From Paramacrobiotus metropolitanus (Eukaryota > Tardigrada > Eutardigrada > Parachela > Macrobiotidae): a DNA stretch of 64,000 nucleotides. The position numbers were made by a program, and so were the translations under genes. The stretch is taken from the NCBI RefSeq assembly GCF_019649055.1, contig NW_026570289.1, positions 124,001 through 188,000 of the forward strand, read 5' to 3'. Below, in pieces: positions 1 through 10,527 of the stretch; within the stretch, counting starts at the first letter, position 1; each line of letters starts with the position of its first letter. Under the pieces are notes generated by a model that ran no database searches, was not told where the DNA came from, and was given only the letters and a program-made list of their open reading frames with translations.

Positions 1-200
1 GGAGACAAGTTGATCTGTGCATCAAGTTTCAAACCACAGATATGTGCTGCATCTGCTATAAACCTAACGAATTTCGGTATATTTTCAAGAAATCAGCATT
101 TTATCGCGCCATTTTACGGTATATGAGCCCACACTCAAAAGTTATTTGGTTATTAATATTGCCAATTAAATGCATTAATAGTGAATGCAGTATAGGTGTA

Positions 201-284
201 GGTGTAGATAGTACAGATACAGTATTTGTTTGCAGGTGTAATAGTTTGCAGGTGTAGGTAGTACAGTATTTGTTTGCAGGTGTA
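201..284. repeat. two-copy minisatellite
   Basis: Two direct copies of a unit that starts GGTGTAG, contains GTACAG and ends TATTTGTTTGCAGGTGTA lie at 201-240 and 251-284. The second copy lacks a 6-bp GATACA-like segment. No gene overlaps it. Confidence 0.6.
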
Positions 285-1415
285 TTATATGGGCGCAAGC
301 ATGCATCGCGCTGGTTATGCACAGATATGTAGTTTTGTATCGTGAGGCTCGTAATTACGCTAGTTTTCCATGTTTACATGCATCGTTTTTTAAGAGTTTT
401 TTTTGAATGACCAACCAGAATTAACTGTTATGAACCAAAACTGTCAGTCAGGTGCATAATTATAAGAGTTTATTTCCAAAGTATTTCGTGAAACATGAAA
501 TCAGTAGCAATGAATTAATTAAAATGATGAATGTTACTTATGCCGAGAAAATTAAAGCAGTTAAAACAACTGAAAACTTCGAGCGGTAATTCTCTTTTAC
601 TATCCAGATTCCAGTAAAGCGTACCGTAATTACGGCACAGGTACATACTTATAAGTATATTTATGTTATACTTACAAATATTTCGCAGTTTAATCTTCTT
701 GTCATCACTTAAACACGTGTTAAAGAAACAGTTACAAAAACAACAGCTCGTTAAACATTTCCGCTTACAAGTACTTATACTTATAAGTTACAACCACAGT
801 CTCTCTGGGCTCCCAGGCAGTATGGCCAAACCCCCTTGTGCGCGGTTATATTTTGACTTGTGGTTTTTCAGTTTTAAGCCGTTATTCCTTGTTGAAAATT
901 TAAGTTTTAAATTAAATATCCGCTTAAATGCGTCACAAATTCCAAGAAAAAACAGTTTGTTTTCTAGACCGTTTTAAAACTTCTGTTGCTAATATTCGTT
1001 AATTCGGTATAAGTAGAAACAAAAAATGGTTCTGCCTGAGTTCCAGTTCAACCAATTTTACGGGTGTTCAACAACTGTTTTATTTCTCGCAATAAACCGG
1101 TTGCAGATTCGAAATCACCGAATTTTTCTGATTCAGAATCCAAACCGACTGATAGCCGTATCCTAAAAGTCCCTTCTAGCCGGGAGCCCCGATGTTAAAC
1201 TGTATTGTACAGGGAGCACATAGGGCGGATTTTTCGTAGTAAGAAGCTTAAACGAAGGCAGCATAATGACATCACACTGATTCGAAACCCAACAATCAAA
1301 TCACAATCACAGTTAAGAAAAGTAAACTGACGGAGGCTGCGCACCAGAACAGTACAAACAGGGAACCTCCGACAGCCGGAAATGGGCAAGACGTGGCGGG
1401 CAGTTGGCAGCTGAA
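285..1415. other. intergenic, nothing recognised
   Basis: AT-rich sequence without a supported exon. Short open frames here lack splice context, codon bias or any recognisable family. Confidence 0.5.
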
Positions 1416-1787
1416 TCAGCACTTGACGTAGTGCCAGCTGATATGAATATAATCCAGATCCCTGGCAGCCAGCTTCTCGAAGGCGGCCGGAGACAGATCG
1501 ATGGCGCCGCTAGCACATTGCAGACAGCGATCCACCACCCTGACTTTTACTTGTTTATAGGGGCCAAATTTCACCAGGGCACACTTCCCGCAAACGGGTG
1601 CGTTGTTGGGATTGCCGTGCTGTCCATACTGCGCTGGACTGATGGCCATCACCAGTTCCTCTTCAGTGTTGACCATTCCGCAGGCGCCAGTGCTCGGAAT
1701 GTAAAACGTCGCTTTGCCCTGGATGCAAAAGGTAACGCTGCATGAACATACGAGCACAAGAATACCAAAAAGCGTTCGAGCGGACAT
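1416..1787 (-). CDS. secreted DPBB (expansin/barwin-like) protein, copy 1
   Basis: A single-exon gene of 123 codons. I take the ATG at 1785-1787 because it aligns with the MAAR start of the other copies; the frame stays open further upstream but past the TATA-like box. The first 20 or so residues are a hydrophobic signal peptide, then comes the DPBB body with GKATFYIPSTGACG, VCGKCALVK, VVDRCLQC, IDLSPAAFEKL and a C-terminal KC. Six mature cysteines (three likely disulfides) and the Asp of the DLS motif, which corresponds to the HFD Asp of expansins and GH45-like folds, are present. The family is known from plants, fungi and bacteria as secreted cell-wall or defence proteins. The substrate here is unknown. 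This is the most diverged copy of the array. It is divergent with the chimeric gene at 2584-3411. Confidence 0.85.
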   Translation of the reverse strand: MSARTLFGILVLVCSCSVTFCIQGKATFYIPSTGACGMVNTEEELVMAISPAQYGQHGNPNNAPVCGKCALVKFGPYKQVKVRVVDRCLQCASGAIDLSPAAFEKLAARDLDYIHISWHYVKC

Positions 1788-1893
1788 TTCACTAAAGAAG
1801 CAGACTGAAAACTGAGAAAGCACAGTATTACTGTAATCGAACCCTTGATTTATGCGGAATATTGTATTACTTTTGTAAAAGGAAGGCTTCAGC

Positions 1894-1901
1894 ATTAAAT
1901 A
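1894..1901 (-). promoter_or_regulatory. TATA-like box of DPBB copy 1
   Basis: ATTAAATA on the plus strand reads TATTTAAT on the minus strand, about 107 bp before the ATG. The other four DPBB copies have their box 105-113 bp before the ATG, which supports it. Confidence 0.55.
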
Positions 1902-2149
1902 GTATTTACGACCCACTACCTTGTAGACATGGCATGGCGTTTAAATTCTTCGTACCATGATACGATCCAAACTAACTTTCCAACAAATCGCTTTAACAAG
2001 TCAACCGTGAAGCGAAATTCGCTATTTCTATTTAATGGCTATGAAAGCGCAGATTTTCCCTTCTAAAAACACTTGATGTTAATCTTCGCAGAAGTGCGAA
2101 ATGGCTGCCGTTTCTGCTGGCTGCCTAATGGAGACACCGGTTTCCGTTA

Positions 2150-2192
2150 TGCTTGACGTTGCAGTTTGTCGCCACCGTCTGGAGTGGAATTC
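2150..2192. repeat. array repeat R1, unit 1
   Basis: Conserved block around GCCACCGTCTGGAGTGGA between the divergent DPBB and peptide genes. Related blocks lie at about 7001-7046, 12555-12597, 18070-18112 and 25627-25670. It is either duplicated spacer or a shared bidirectional regulatory element. Confidence 0.6.
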
Positions 2193-2262
2193 TCATTGTG
2201 CTTATGGATATTTTATGCACATTATGCATATGTTGTTAATCACGAGCGTGCGGTTAACACTG

Positions 2263-2296
2263 AGTTCCCTGTAGCTGCCGACGCAGTTTTCAAGTT
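2263..2296 (+). repeat. array repeat R2, unit 1
   Basis: Block resembling GAATTCCCGTTAGCTG followed by CGACGCAGTTTTCAAGT, upstream of the peptide-type gene. Copies occur at 8794-8827, 13476-13510, 19292-19325 and 26458-26491. The small open frame across it is incidental. Confidence 0.65.
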
Positions 2297-2478
2297 GATA
2301 CGCGGAGCGCTGGAGAAAGACCGTCGGATTCCTGGGAACCACTTTTAGTTGCCTCAGATGTTTAAGGAAACGCTTTAATTCTTGTAAAATTAGCGAGCGA
2401 TTTCTCTGGATATTTCAATTCGTATGCATATTAGCCGCCACAATTTGAACTACTAAAGATCGGCGGTGCAAAAATTAC

Positions 2479-2485
2479 TATAAAA
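2479..2485 (+). promoter_or_regulatory. TATA box of chimeric gene
   Basis: TATAAAA lies 105 bp before the ATG at 2584. The same motif lies 101-111 bp before the start in the three related genes at 13813, 19627 and 26806. Confidence 0.7.
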
Positions 2486-2583
2486 GCCTTTAGAAGCTTC
2501 AAATGAGAAACACATTTTCGACACTATCATTTCCAAAAACTTAATTTTTGTCTCACGGTTTTCTCGATTACAAATCGGACATC

Positions 2584-3411
2584 ATGAACGCTCTCGTACC
2601 ATTGCTGTTTGTGGCTGCTCTTCTGGCTTTTTCGGTAGGTTCCAAACAATCTACAAGCAGACGCATTACCCGTTACAGGAGCATAAGGACACAAGAAATA
2701 ATTGAAAAAGTGTTTGCATTTAAACGCCTTTCTCTCTAGTACGCCACGCCGGAAAAAGAGGACTCACCACCTCCGTCGCCGGAAGTGAATGGCAAAATTC
2801 CGTTTGGTCGCAATACTATGCCGGAGACCGGTAAGAGTCTGTATACCATAAAATCAATTTTTTACTGTTTACATTTTTTTATACAATTTACAACTATTTT
2901 TCTCCATTAACTGAGTTCGTTTAAATAATTCAGAAGAATTTTTCTGGTGATCAGATGGATTCATGCTTGTACTCCTTACATACACAAACAATTTCGTTTA
3001 GCAGTGGAAATGAATCCCGCTCCACCGAGAAAAAAGCGCAACATGAGCGCCATCTCCCTTATTCCTTTTGTCCAAAATGAGAAACCCTTTCGCTTTCCCC
3101 CGAGCCACCATGGCAATGCGACCTTTTACACCCCGGCAATGGGAGCATGCGGAAAGGTCAACACTGCAAAGGAAATGGTGATGGCGGTCAGCAAGGAGCA
3201 GTACGGACAGGACCCAAAAAACGCGCTCGTCTGCGGTATTTGTGCCCTGGTGAAAGCGGATGGCTCCGGTAAGCAGGTCAAGGTCCGAGTGGTCGATCGT
3301 TGTGTGAAATGTGCCGGCGCCTCCATCGATCTGTCTCCAGCCGCTTTCCAGAAACTGGCTTCCAAGAATGTGGGCCATATCCAGGTCACGTGGGAATATG
3401 CTTTTTGCTGA
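2584..3411 (+). CDS. chimeric secreted protein: peptide-precursor N-terminus joined to DPBB domain
   Basis: Three exons are proposed: 2584-2634, 2740-2830 and 3002-3411, giving 183 residues. Exon 1 is the signal peptide MNALVPLLFVAALLAFS and ends in phase 0 at GTAGGT. Exon 2 is acidic and proline-rich and ends in phase 1 at GTAAGA. Exon 3 begins after TTTAG and runs through PRKKRNMSAISLIP, which nearly matches PRAKRNMSAISVIP in the peptide gene at 26806. It then passes directly into a full DPBB domain without the usual DPBB signal peptide (GNATFYTPAMGACGKV, VCGICALVK, VVDRCVKC, IDLSPAAFQKLA). All six DPBB cysteines and the DLS Asp are kept. Exon phases match the other peptide genes exactly. 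A basic KKR site precedes the domain, so the DPBB part might be released by a furin-type protease. The splice model is inferred. Confidence 0.75.
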
Positions 3412-3677
3412 ATCGACTGCATTTGACTAGCCACCGTCTTTCAGATGCTATCTAGTTTTTGCTGTCCTTTTGTAATTAATTCCTTTTTTAATTCTTCTCT
3501 GCGATATCCACTACTTGTTCCTGATTGGATTCAGTTTGTCATACAATTTTGGTTCCTGAGCCTATAGTGCAATTGATTTAATCCCACGTGAACAATAATG
3601 TTATCGGCTCTATAATTTGTCTGGTAGCTGCATGTTGTCTCAACAAAATCTTGAGCGTTTCATTGAAATGTATTAAC

Positions 3678-3683
3678 AATAAA
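3678..3683 (+). terminator. polyadenylation signal AATAAA
   Basis: AATAAA lies about 270 bp after the stop of the chimeric gene, in an AT-rich 3' region, and is a likely mRNA end signal. Confidence 0.45.
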
Positions 3684-5145
3684 TATTAAGAACTTAATTT
3701 GCGTATAAACGTATGTTGTTCATTCTGTGACCAGGCTTGAAAGCAATGGTGAATTATATGAACTTTGGTACCAAGTGGTACCATTCAGCAGCGCAGCGAG
3801 TAATCAAATAATTTAATTTCGTTGCACCAATATGCCGATTCGGGGTTACTGAAAGCATTGGTCAACTGTTCACCTGCAATTTTTCAACTTCCGCCAGGCT
3901 ATTTTATCCGCCTCGATCTTAAAAAGACAATAAAGTCTTTAGCCATTTTACAAGTCGCAGTATTTTGTTCGTATCAACCGTTCTCATAGTAATACATATT
4001 AATGATTGCCCTAAATGCCAAAATGCATTATACGTATTGTAAATGCTTCGTGCATGTAGAAATAGTAGAGGACGACGTATATGGACGACTTCGTAAATGT
4101 TAAATCTTTTGAGATACTTGTTCCTTGTATCCGCAGTATCCCGCCGTATTCCACGGTATCCTCTACGTATATCCATCAGCTCTTTTTACATGATCCACAT
4201 GCACCTTGCTAAAGAAACTAAGAAAAACATAAGAAAGCATAACAAAATTGACGGGATAGATGAATACTACACGAAAGGTACTGTGAGAGTGCTGTGGGAT
4301 ACGCTTCTTAAAAGGAATGGGATAACAATAATATTCGCTATACGTGCAGAGTGCTAAATATCCCACGGCATCCTCTTTGTATCCTTCATGTTGCTGCTGA
4401 GTACAGCTTTGGGGACGATCAGGAACTGCAGTATCCAAGCGTTTCTTAACGTGGCCTTATTGTATCCGTCGATTATCTTATATTTTTATCTTTCAGTTAT
4501 CTGGATAATTTTTTTAGGTTGCCGGTTGGATACTTTGAGGCAGGAGAACCGTCTCAACAATAAATCTGTCATTGTTGTTATCGTTGCCGAAGTGAGCGTG
4601 CAAGCAATTCTAGTTTAAGCACGGAAGGTTTCGTTTAAAATGTTGTACACAGCACCAGAAAATCGCAACGACTTCCGGCTGCAAACGGAAACGCCAACTA
4701 CCCCTTACGATTCCGAGGGGAAACTAGTACCATTGATGATTATGTTATGGCATAGCCGATACAGTATACAGTGATGCGCATACCTAATTGCAGTAATGTA
4801 TTTCCTGTTCCCGGTTCAGGTTGTAAATTGTAATGAACAGATTGATTCAGTACATCTGTTTTTTTTGGCAAGTAATTTGCAGAAAAAAGTTTCATAAAAA
4901 GTCTCCGTATGCGAACGGGGAAGCAAAGAGTATTTTAGTTAAAATTAAGCTGTAAAGGTGCCGTCTCTGTATTCAGCCACAGCTGCCTTTGACAAAGTCC
5001 CCCAGATACAGTTTACAAACATTTAAAAACCATCTCTGGGTGAATTGTGTTTCTTATGAATAATTTACAGTTTCATTGGCTGCATTATTTAAAATTCAGC
5101 GTCTCCACTCTCCGTACAGTACATCGAACGGCGCTGCTCTGACTT
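3684..5145. other. intergenic, nothing recognised
   Basis: AT-rich spacer between units 1 and 2. Two short stretches share GTATCC/CACGGTATCCTCT wording (about 4127-4165 and 4360-4385), but no gene or element ends were found. Confidence 0.4.
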
Positions 5146-5594
5146 TTAGCACGTATCGGTAACATTGCGTCCACTGGCATCTATAAAATACGCCTCGCAC
5201 TTCATGTTACAGAAATTATTACAGCACACCGCATAAGGATTTCCGGGACACGTGGCACATGAACACGGATCCGGTTTACACAGAGTTTCGTCGGAACCTG
5301 ACGGACAGGTTGCGTTAACGGGTATGGCCGGGCAGCCCGGATTCGTTCTGATTGGCCGGATACTGGGTGTGCCAGAGCAGCTTCCCGTCAGATACGTGAA
5401 ACCAACGAATCCTGAAACTAAATCCTCCCCGTAGCCAAAAAAAACGGTTTTACAGCCATGGCAGTTATATGTGTTGCAACTGGCTTCCGGGAAATTTGCA
5501 CAGGTCAGATTGCCGGTAGGGTAACAACGATTCTCGCAGGGCGGCTGGTTGGGGGGCTGGAGTAATGGGCAGCCACGGAGGCCTCCTTGGGTTA
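5146..5594 (-). CDS. 3'-terminal exon of a cysteine-rich secreted protein (5' part not found)
   Basis: Read on the minus strand, an open frame of about 148 residues runs from a splice-acceptor-like CTTTGCTGCAG (acceptor AG at 5595-5596) to a TAA at 5146-5148. It has no internal ATG start, so a simple ATG search misses it. It holds about 19 cysteines in patterns such as PPCENRCYPTGNLTC, CNTYNCHGC and CSCATCPGNPYAVCC, and ends NVTDTC. Sequons (NLT, NAT, NVT) agree with secretion. The exon enters in phase 1. The signal-peptide exon should lie above 5600 but I could not place it. The family is not recognised; the density of paired cysteines suggests a disulfide-rich extracellular protein. Confidence 0.6.
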
Positions 5595-5596
5595 CT

Positions 5597-6267
5597 GCAG
5601 CAAAGTGGTGGTCAGTATGCGGAAAAATTAAAAATTACTTGTGTGAAATATAAGTCGGTACGCTTATGTTTATGATTTAGCATCTCCATGCTTATAATCC
5701 ATTATGTTACCAACTACTCTAGGGTGTTGATATAACTAAGCTAAGATTACTCCTGGTGCCCGTATACATAACTAGGATTACATCTGGTTCTCGGACGTAT
5801 TACAAAATCCGCTCAACAACTTCAACCTGCCTTTCTCACTAACTATAAGATCACACAGATGTGTTCTTCGCCTAATATTATACAGCAAGCACCGAAGATC
5901 ATAGAGCTACAGAATAGCCAAGACCGCAGTTTTGCAGGCTTAACGTTAACATACGGGCACCACGTCAGCGATCCTTTACTGAAAAGGAACGTCAGCAGAA
6001 TCCGGACTGCCGGCGATGTTGTTATATTATTTGCCTACTATACCTTCGCAAACGGGCGAAGTTTTGGTGATACCGGCCAAAACATGCGTGTTTTCCAAAA
6101 AATTCCATACTGATAAATACGTTGCTGCAATAACCAGTGGACAAAGAGCATATCTACGCCGTAGAGACATGATGCTTTCAATCTACAGAGTAGTTGAGAA
6201 AGCCCGTTTTAGCAGGCAGTGTTGTTACTGTAATGTTCGAAATTATAGCCGCTATAGCCGAAACGAT
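5597..6267. other. intergenic or intron of the cysteine-rich gene
   Basis: Presumably contains the upstream exon of the cysteine-rich gene, but no convincing signal peptide plus donor was seen. Short open frames continuing into 6268-6666 on the plus strand are shadows of DPBB copy 2. Confidence 0.35.
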
Positions 6268-6642
6268 CTAGCACTTCACGTAGTTCCAGGTGACCTCGAT
6301 GTGGCCGAGGTCCTTGTCCGCCAGTTTCTCGAAGGCGGCCGGGGACAGGTCAATGGAGCCACTGTCGCATCCCTCGCAGCGGTCGACCACCTTGACCTTG
6401 ACCTGCTCGCCGGAGTCCACAGCCTTGACCAGGGCGCATTTGCCGCAGACGGGTGCCTTGTTGGGGTTGCTGTGCTCTCCGTACTGCACATGGCTGATGG
6501 CCATCACCATTTCGGTCTTCGTGTTGACCTTTCCGCAGGCTCCCATCGCCGGATAGTAGAAGGTCGCTTTTCCCTCAAAACCGAGGGCAACGGTGCACAA
6601 ACCTACGAAGAGAACAACACCAAAAAGGAAACGAGCGGCCAT
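6268..6642 (-). CDS. secreted DPBB (expansin/barwin-like) protein, copy 2
   Basis: An intact single exon of 124 codons. Residues 1-21 (MAARFLFGVVLFVGLCTVAL...) form a signal peptide. The mature part has cysteines at about 36, 66, 69, 89, 92 and 124, VVDRC with Asp88, and IDLS with Asp98. This is the plainest member of the array and a good reference for the others. No linker or cellulose-binding domain follows, so it is a DPBB-only protein rather than a two-domain expansin. Its coding part is visibly richer in GC than the flanks. It has no intron, unlike the plus-strand neighbours. Confidence 0.9.
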   Translation of the reverse strand: MAARFLFGVVLFVGLCTVALGFEGKATFYYPAMGACGKVNTKTEMVMAISHVQYGEHSNPNKAPVCGKCALVKAVDSGEQVKVKVVDRCEGCDSGSIDLSPAAFEKLADKDLGHIEVTWNYVKC

Positions 6643-6754
6643 TTTACAACGTTTGTTAGAAGATGAAGAAAACGACTGAGAAAATACAGAATCGGTAGAG
6701 ATGCTAAGTTAGTACAGACAGGTTTGCTACTGTTTTAAACGGAAAGCGTAGATC

Positions 6755-6762
6755 TTTAAATA
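6755..6762 (-). promoter_or_regulatory. TATA-like box of DPBB copy 2
   Basis: TTTAAATA on the plus strand (TATTTAAA on the minus strand), about 113 bp before the ATG. Confidence 0.55.
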
Positions 6763-7000
6763 GTTCGCAGGAGCTAACGCGTTGCAAACACGGCATTAAA
6801 ATTCATCGAACCACTCAAAATATGTTCCGGTGAATCGCCTTATCCAGCGATTTAGTGAGAAGAATTCTTCTTTTTGTTGAATAGGCATATTAGCGTTAGG
6901 CGATTCCGTTGTCTGAAATTGTTCGATGGTTTAGTTTCGGAGAAAGGCACAGTGGAAATGGATTCCGTTAATAACAGCTGAATCACAGAGACGTCTATTA

Positions 7001-7046
7001 TGCTTAACGTTGCAGCTTGCCGCCACCGTCTGGAGTGGATTCACGG
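7001..7046. repeat. array repeat R1, unit 2
   Basis: CTTAACGTTGCAGCTTGCC followed by GCCACCGTCTGGAGTGGA. This is the same block as in the other units. Confidence 0.65.
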
Positions 7047-7249
7047 TACCCAGACGCGTTTTTGCCGGTAAAACCCTCGACTGGAGTGCTTTTCTGGGGC
7101 TCATAAATTGTGCATGCATTGTAGAAATTTTGTTTGCTCAGGCACCTGGAAAACTTTTTACCAGCGGATACATATGTTAAATTGCATACCGTCTTTCGCC
7201 AAGCATCAAAATTTGACTTTATTACATTTGTCATAGAAGTATACGTGTA

Positions 7250-8790
7250 TTATACGTTAGCTGCGGCGAGTTTTATTATGCTGCCAGTATAATAGTTATT
7301 TCCCAACACTTTTATTTTTTAAAAATTATAGAAGTGCAAACAAGGCATGCGGTAACTTATTTGTACGATGATGCGCGCATTCGGACCGACTGCTAAATTT
7401 ATTCAGCAGGACCAGCCGACGACCATCCACGGAGTGCAACCAACTACCAAACACCCCCGGATTCCATCCGTTGGTGGTTGGCCGTTGGTAGTACTCAAAT
7501 TATTATTGTTAAGGAGAGCTTTTTTGATGCCTTAAGACGCTCGGCACATCGCGGAAGTTTGGATCGACAACGCTATTAACTTGCCATTAACGCGGTATGC
7601 GTAATTTGCCTGTACTTAGTAGTTTGTACGTCCGTCGTAGTTCACGTACGATTTATCTGTTCTTATCTAAAAATTCTGATCGCTAATTTCATCAGCGATT
7701 CTGCTTGTGTCGATGAGTTTATTGTGAGTCTGAGTTTAGTCTTGACTGCCAGATCTGTGCGCAGTGTGTGCAGATTTGATAGTGTGGCTGGAGAGTCTGT
7801 ATGCACTGTGTGCAGTCTTCAGATTATGAATAAATCATTAAAGGTTATGAGATCCTGAGTGACCTTCTTGTGGCGAAAGCATTAGTGTGTACCTGCAGGA
7901 AGTCACATTAGAATCTGGATAGCATCATCCAGATATTTGGCTGTGAGTTAGAAGCAAATCATCGTTCAGAAGATAGTCCCACTCTACCGACTGTGTGTGG
8001 TTGGTCATTTAGTACGGTAGTCGTAGTGCGACTGCCGTATAGCATGTCACCACTGTATACTTTTTTATTTAGAAATTGTGAGCGGAATGTAAAGCCTACA
8101 TCGTTGTATCCTAAAAAATTGCTTATGTCCGAAAGTGCGTGTTGCGTGTAAATTATCCGATTAATTTAAAATTTCGAGCGTCGGATAAGGACCGAATAAT
8201 CATAAGAAAATGGAAAAAAATCGAATAAAAATTTCAAAAAGCGTCGGATGGGGTTAGGTACAGAAATCTCATCCGGTGCCCATCTGTAATGAATGGCTGT
8301 CAAGTGTATCACACACATACTGTAAATGCCTACCAGCCGTCCGCGGGTTGGCTGTATTTGTGGAAACAGCTTCAAACAACATCTGCTTGTACGCCTGCAA
8401 GTCTGCGGTTAGAATAGGCGCTTCTCCGTATCATAAAATCATTATAGTTTCGTTTTCGTGCTTGATAGCAATGTGGTTATTCTAGAGCATAAAGCCAGAA
8501 AAAAAATAAAAAATAAAAAATAAAATTATTTTCGTGAGTTGTTGGTCCAAGTATCTGTAGTAGCAAATCTAAACACGAACCGTTGCATATTTAATAAAGT
8601 CGACAAAACCGTGTCCGTCGTAAATTCCGCCAGCCCAGTTTTTTTTCGCTGTTCTTGTTGGATGAAATCATGAATGTGGACTTCCACCCAACAGGTTTTC
8701 TTGGAGTTTCACATCCGAAAGGTTTACTGTAATGTGCCAATGCAGCCGGCAGTTTTGCCGGTTATACGAGTACACGTGTTTAAACTTGGC
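7250..8790. other. unassigned spacer in unit 2, possible inserted element
   Basis: Longer than the equivalent spacer in units 1 and 3. About 7380-8050 has a different texture (TG-rich, repeated AGTGTGTGCAG near 7760 and 7808, one AATAAA near 7829). It could be a decayed LTR or MITE, but no matching ends were found. Confidence 0.3.
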
Positions 8791-8793
8791 AAT

Positions 8794-8827
8794 GAATTCC
8801 CGTTAGCCGTCGAAGCAGTTTTCAAGT
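8794..8827 (+). repeat. array repeat R2, unit 2, without a peptide gene
   Basis: GAATTCCCGTTAGCCGTCG followed by AAGCAGTTTTCAAGTGGAT clearly matches the promoter-proximal repeat of the peptide genes. Downstream to 9200 there is no TATAAAA, signal peptide or exon like those of units 1, 3, 4 and 5. Unit 2 has therefore lost its plus-strand gene, leaving only the promoter remnant. Confidence 0.6.
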
Positions 8828-9208
8828 GGATACACGAGGTGCTGGAGCGGACCCACCATATACCAGTAATCAGTATGCTGGAATCACTTGTTTATTTCGA
8901 ATAAATATTCAACTGAAAGGCAGTGATTTTTAATGGATGAGCCAATTCTGCGAATGTCTTAATAATTGATCACAGTAACTGCTATTCTGTAAAGGAGATG
9001 TACCCATACTTTCCGACTTCAGTAACTGTTACAATGCATAGTACAAAAATATTACCAAAGCTCCATTTTCAGCTTACCTTCATCGGATAAAACTAATTTT
9101 TTACAAAGTTCACAAACAAAGTTTTGTTTGTACCTCATAATTTTGAATCTTCATATAAATTCATAATAATACTGTATTTTTGAATTTTCATAATTTTGAA
9201 TCTTCATA

Positions 9209-9955
9209 CAGCCCTGCCAAGCCAAGTTGGGGCAGTTAAAAAAATTCCTCGACTTCTAGCAGTGAAGTGGAAAAGTTTTATCAAATCTTTCCATGATAGT
9301 TCTTGGTCTATAGCACCTTCAGTGATTTTGTTTCCATGCAAAAAACTGAGGGTCAGGGAACGGGATCCAAATTTAAAATTTGATTTTTGGTAAAAAAATG
9401 GCACTGCTTACTAAGAAATAATCAAGTTTATTCGACAACTATTTAAAAATTGGAAGAAGCTGAGAAGGTTCAGTGGATAGCGTAGTTGCCTAACGGAGCC
9501 TTCATAGTATTTGTCTAAGCATCGACATCTTGTCTAAAGGGATCAGTGCTCTAGGCAATCGCATTTTCCTGAAGGTGCTTTTTAACATACCAGTCTATGG
9601 GAGATGAAACTTGTTTCGAGGTCACCTCGAGCAGTGATGGCATATCGTCCCTATGTTGATCCCTCACGGACACCTTCTGGGTCGCTCAACAGGTTTCAAA
9701 CATGTCCACATAAAAGTATGAGTTGGCGTATTTTCCAGAGGAGCAGTTATAAGCCTCCGAAAAATGACCACTCCCCCTTACCATAAATCCCAGTCTTGCC
9801 CTTTACTGTCACGGCAAACGATTACAACTTTGACACTGTTGAATCGGCAAAGAAAAAGTTTAGCTAGAAAAATGCGTAAATGAAAACAGAACTGCGTACG
9901 GCAAATTTTTAAATTTAATTTTACACAACTGCCCCAACTTGGCTTGGCACCCCTG
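9209..9955. mobile_element. MITE with about 30-bp inverted ends and TA target duplication
   Basis: The left end starts CAGCCCTGCCAAGCCAAG. The complement of the right end starts CAGGGGTGCCAAGCCAAG, and both continue through TTGGGGCAGTT. TA flanks both sides (9207-9208 and 9956-9957), as for Tc1/mariner superfamily elements. The element is 747 bp with no transposase frame. It sits in a short repeat containing AAATTCATAATAATACTGTATT that is found on both sides. Confidence 0.8.
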
Positions 9956-10034
9956 TATAAATTCATAATAATACTGTATTCAGACCTTCATAATTTTCAC
10001 CACGTTTTCATACAAATCATTTTTAAATATTGTA

Positions 10035-10527
10035 CAGTGAAACTTCTCTACAACATACACCCTCCGTTCCAGGCTTTCTGAATGTTACAGAGGGGTGTAT
10101 GTTATACAGAAGCACTGCTCCCTGCGGCACTGCCCTCAGGGGCTCAGGGGCACAACCCCCGGGAGTGTTACTTAACCAAAAAATAAACACAATATCAGAG
10201 TATGGACATTATTCGGTCTGAATGTTAGTTTTGCTGCCCTTTTGTATGCTTGGAGCTGGAAGATCCGGTACTAATCAGATTAAAAACAGAAGCTGGAACC
10301 TTCTTTTAGAGACACCGAAATGGTTTTCTTCACCAGCCTAGTCAACCGTATGTTACGCAGGGGTTGAATAAGCTGGGAAAACTGTTACCGGTTCCATAAA
10401 AGGTGTATGTTATAGCTGTAAAGGGGTGAATGTTATAAAGAGAACTGCCCCTGTGTTATAGTCTACCGGGCGGTAGACCATAACTATAAATGTTATAGGA
10501 AGGTGAATGTTAAGAGGAGTTTCACTG
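10035..10527. mobile_element. pogo/mariner-like MITE, 493 bp
   Basis: The left end is CAGTGAAACTTCTCTACAAC and the complement of the right end is CAGTGAAACTCCTCTTAACA. Both are followed by ATNCACC and flanked by TA. The CAGTGAAAC start is typical of pogo/Tigger-type elements. The interior repeats short GTGTATGTTATA words and has no transposase. Confidence 0.75.

Noticed and set aside
2166-2348. 60-codon plus-strand frame upstream of the chimeric gene
   Set aside because: It covers repeat R2, whose copies in other units do not keep this frame open; it is promoter-region sequence.
5146-5594. Knottin-type toxin for the cysteine-rich exon
   Set aside because: The cysteine spacing does not follow a clear inhibitor-cystine-knot pattern and the exon is too long; a general cysteine-rich secreted call is all that is supported.
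7380-8050. Possible solo LTR in unit 2
   Set aside because: Texture change and an AATAAA, but no defined TG...CA ends or target duplication.
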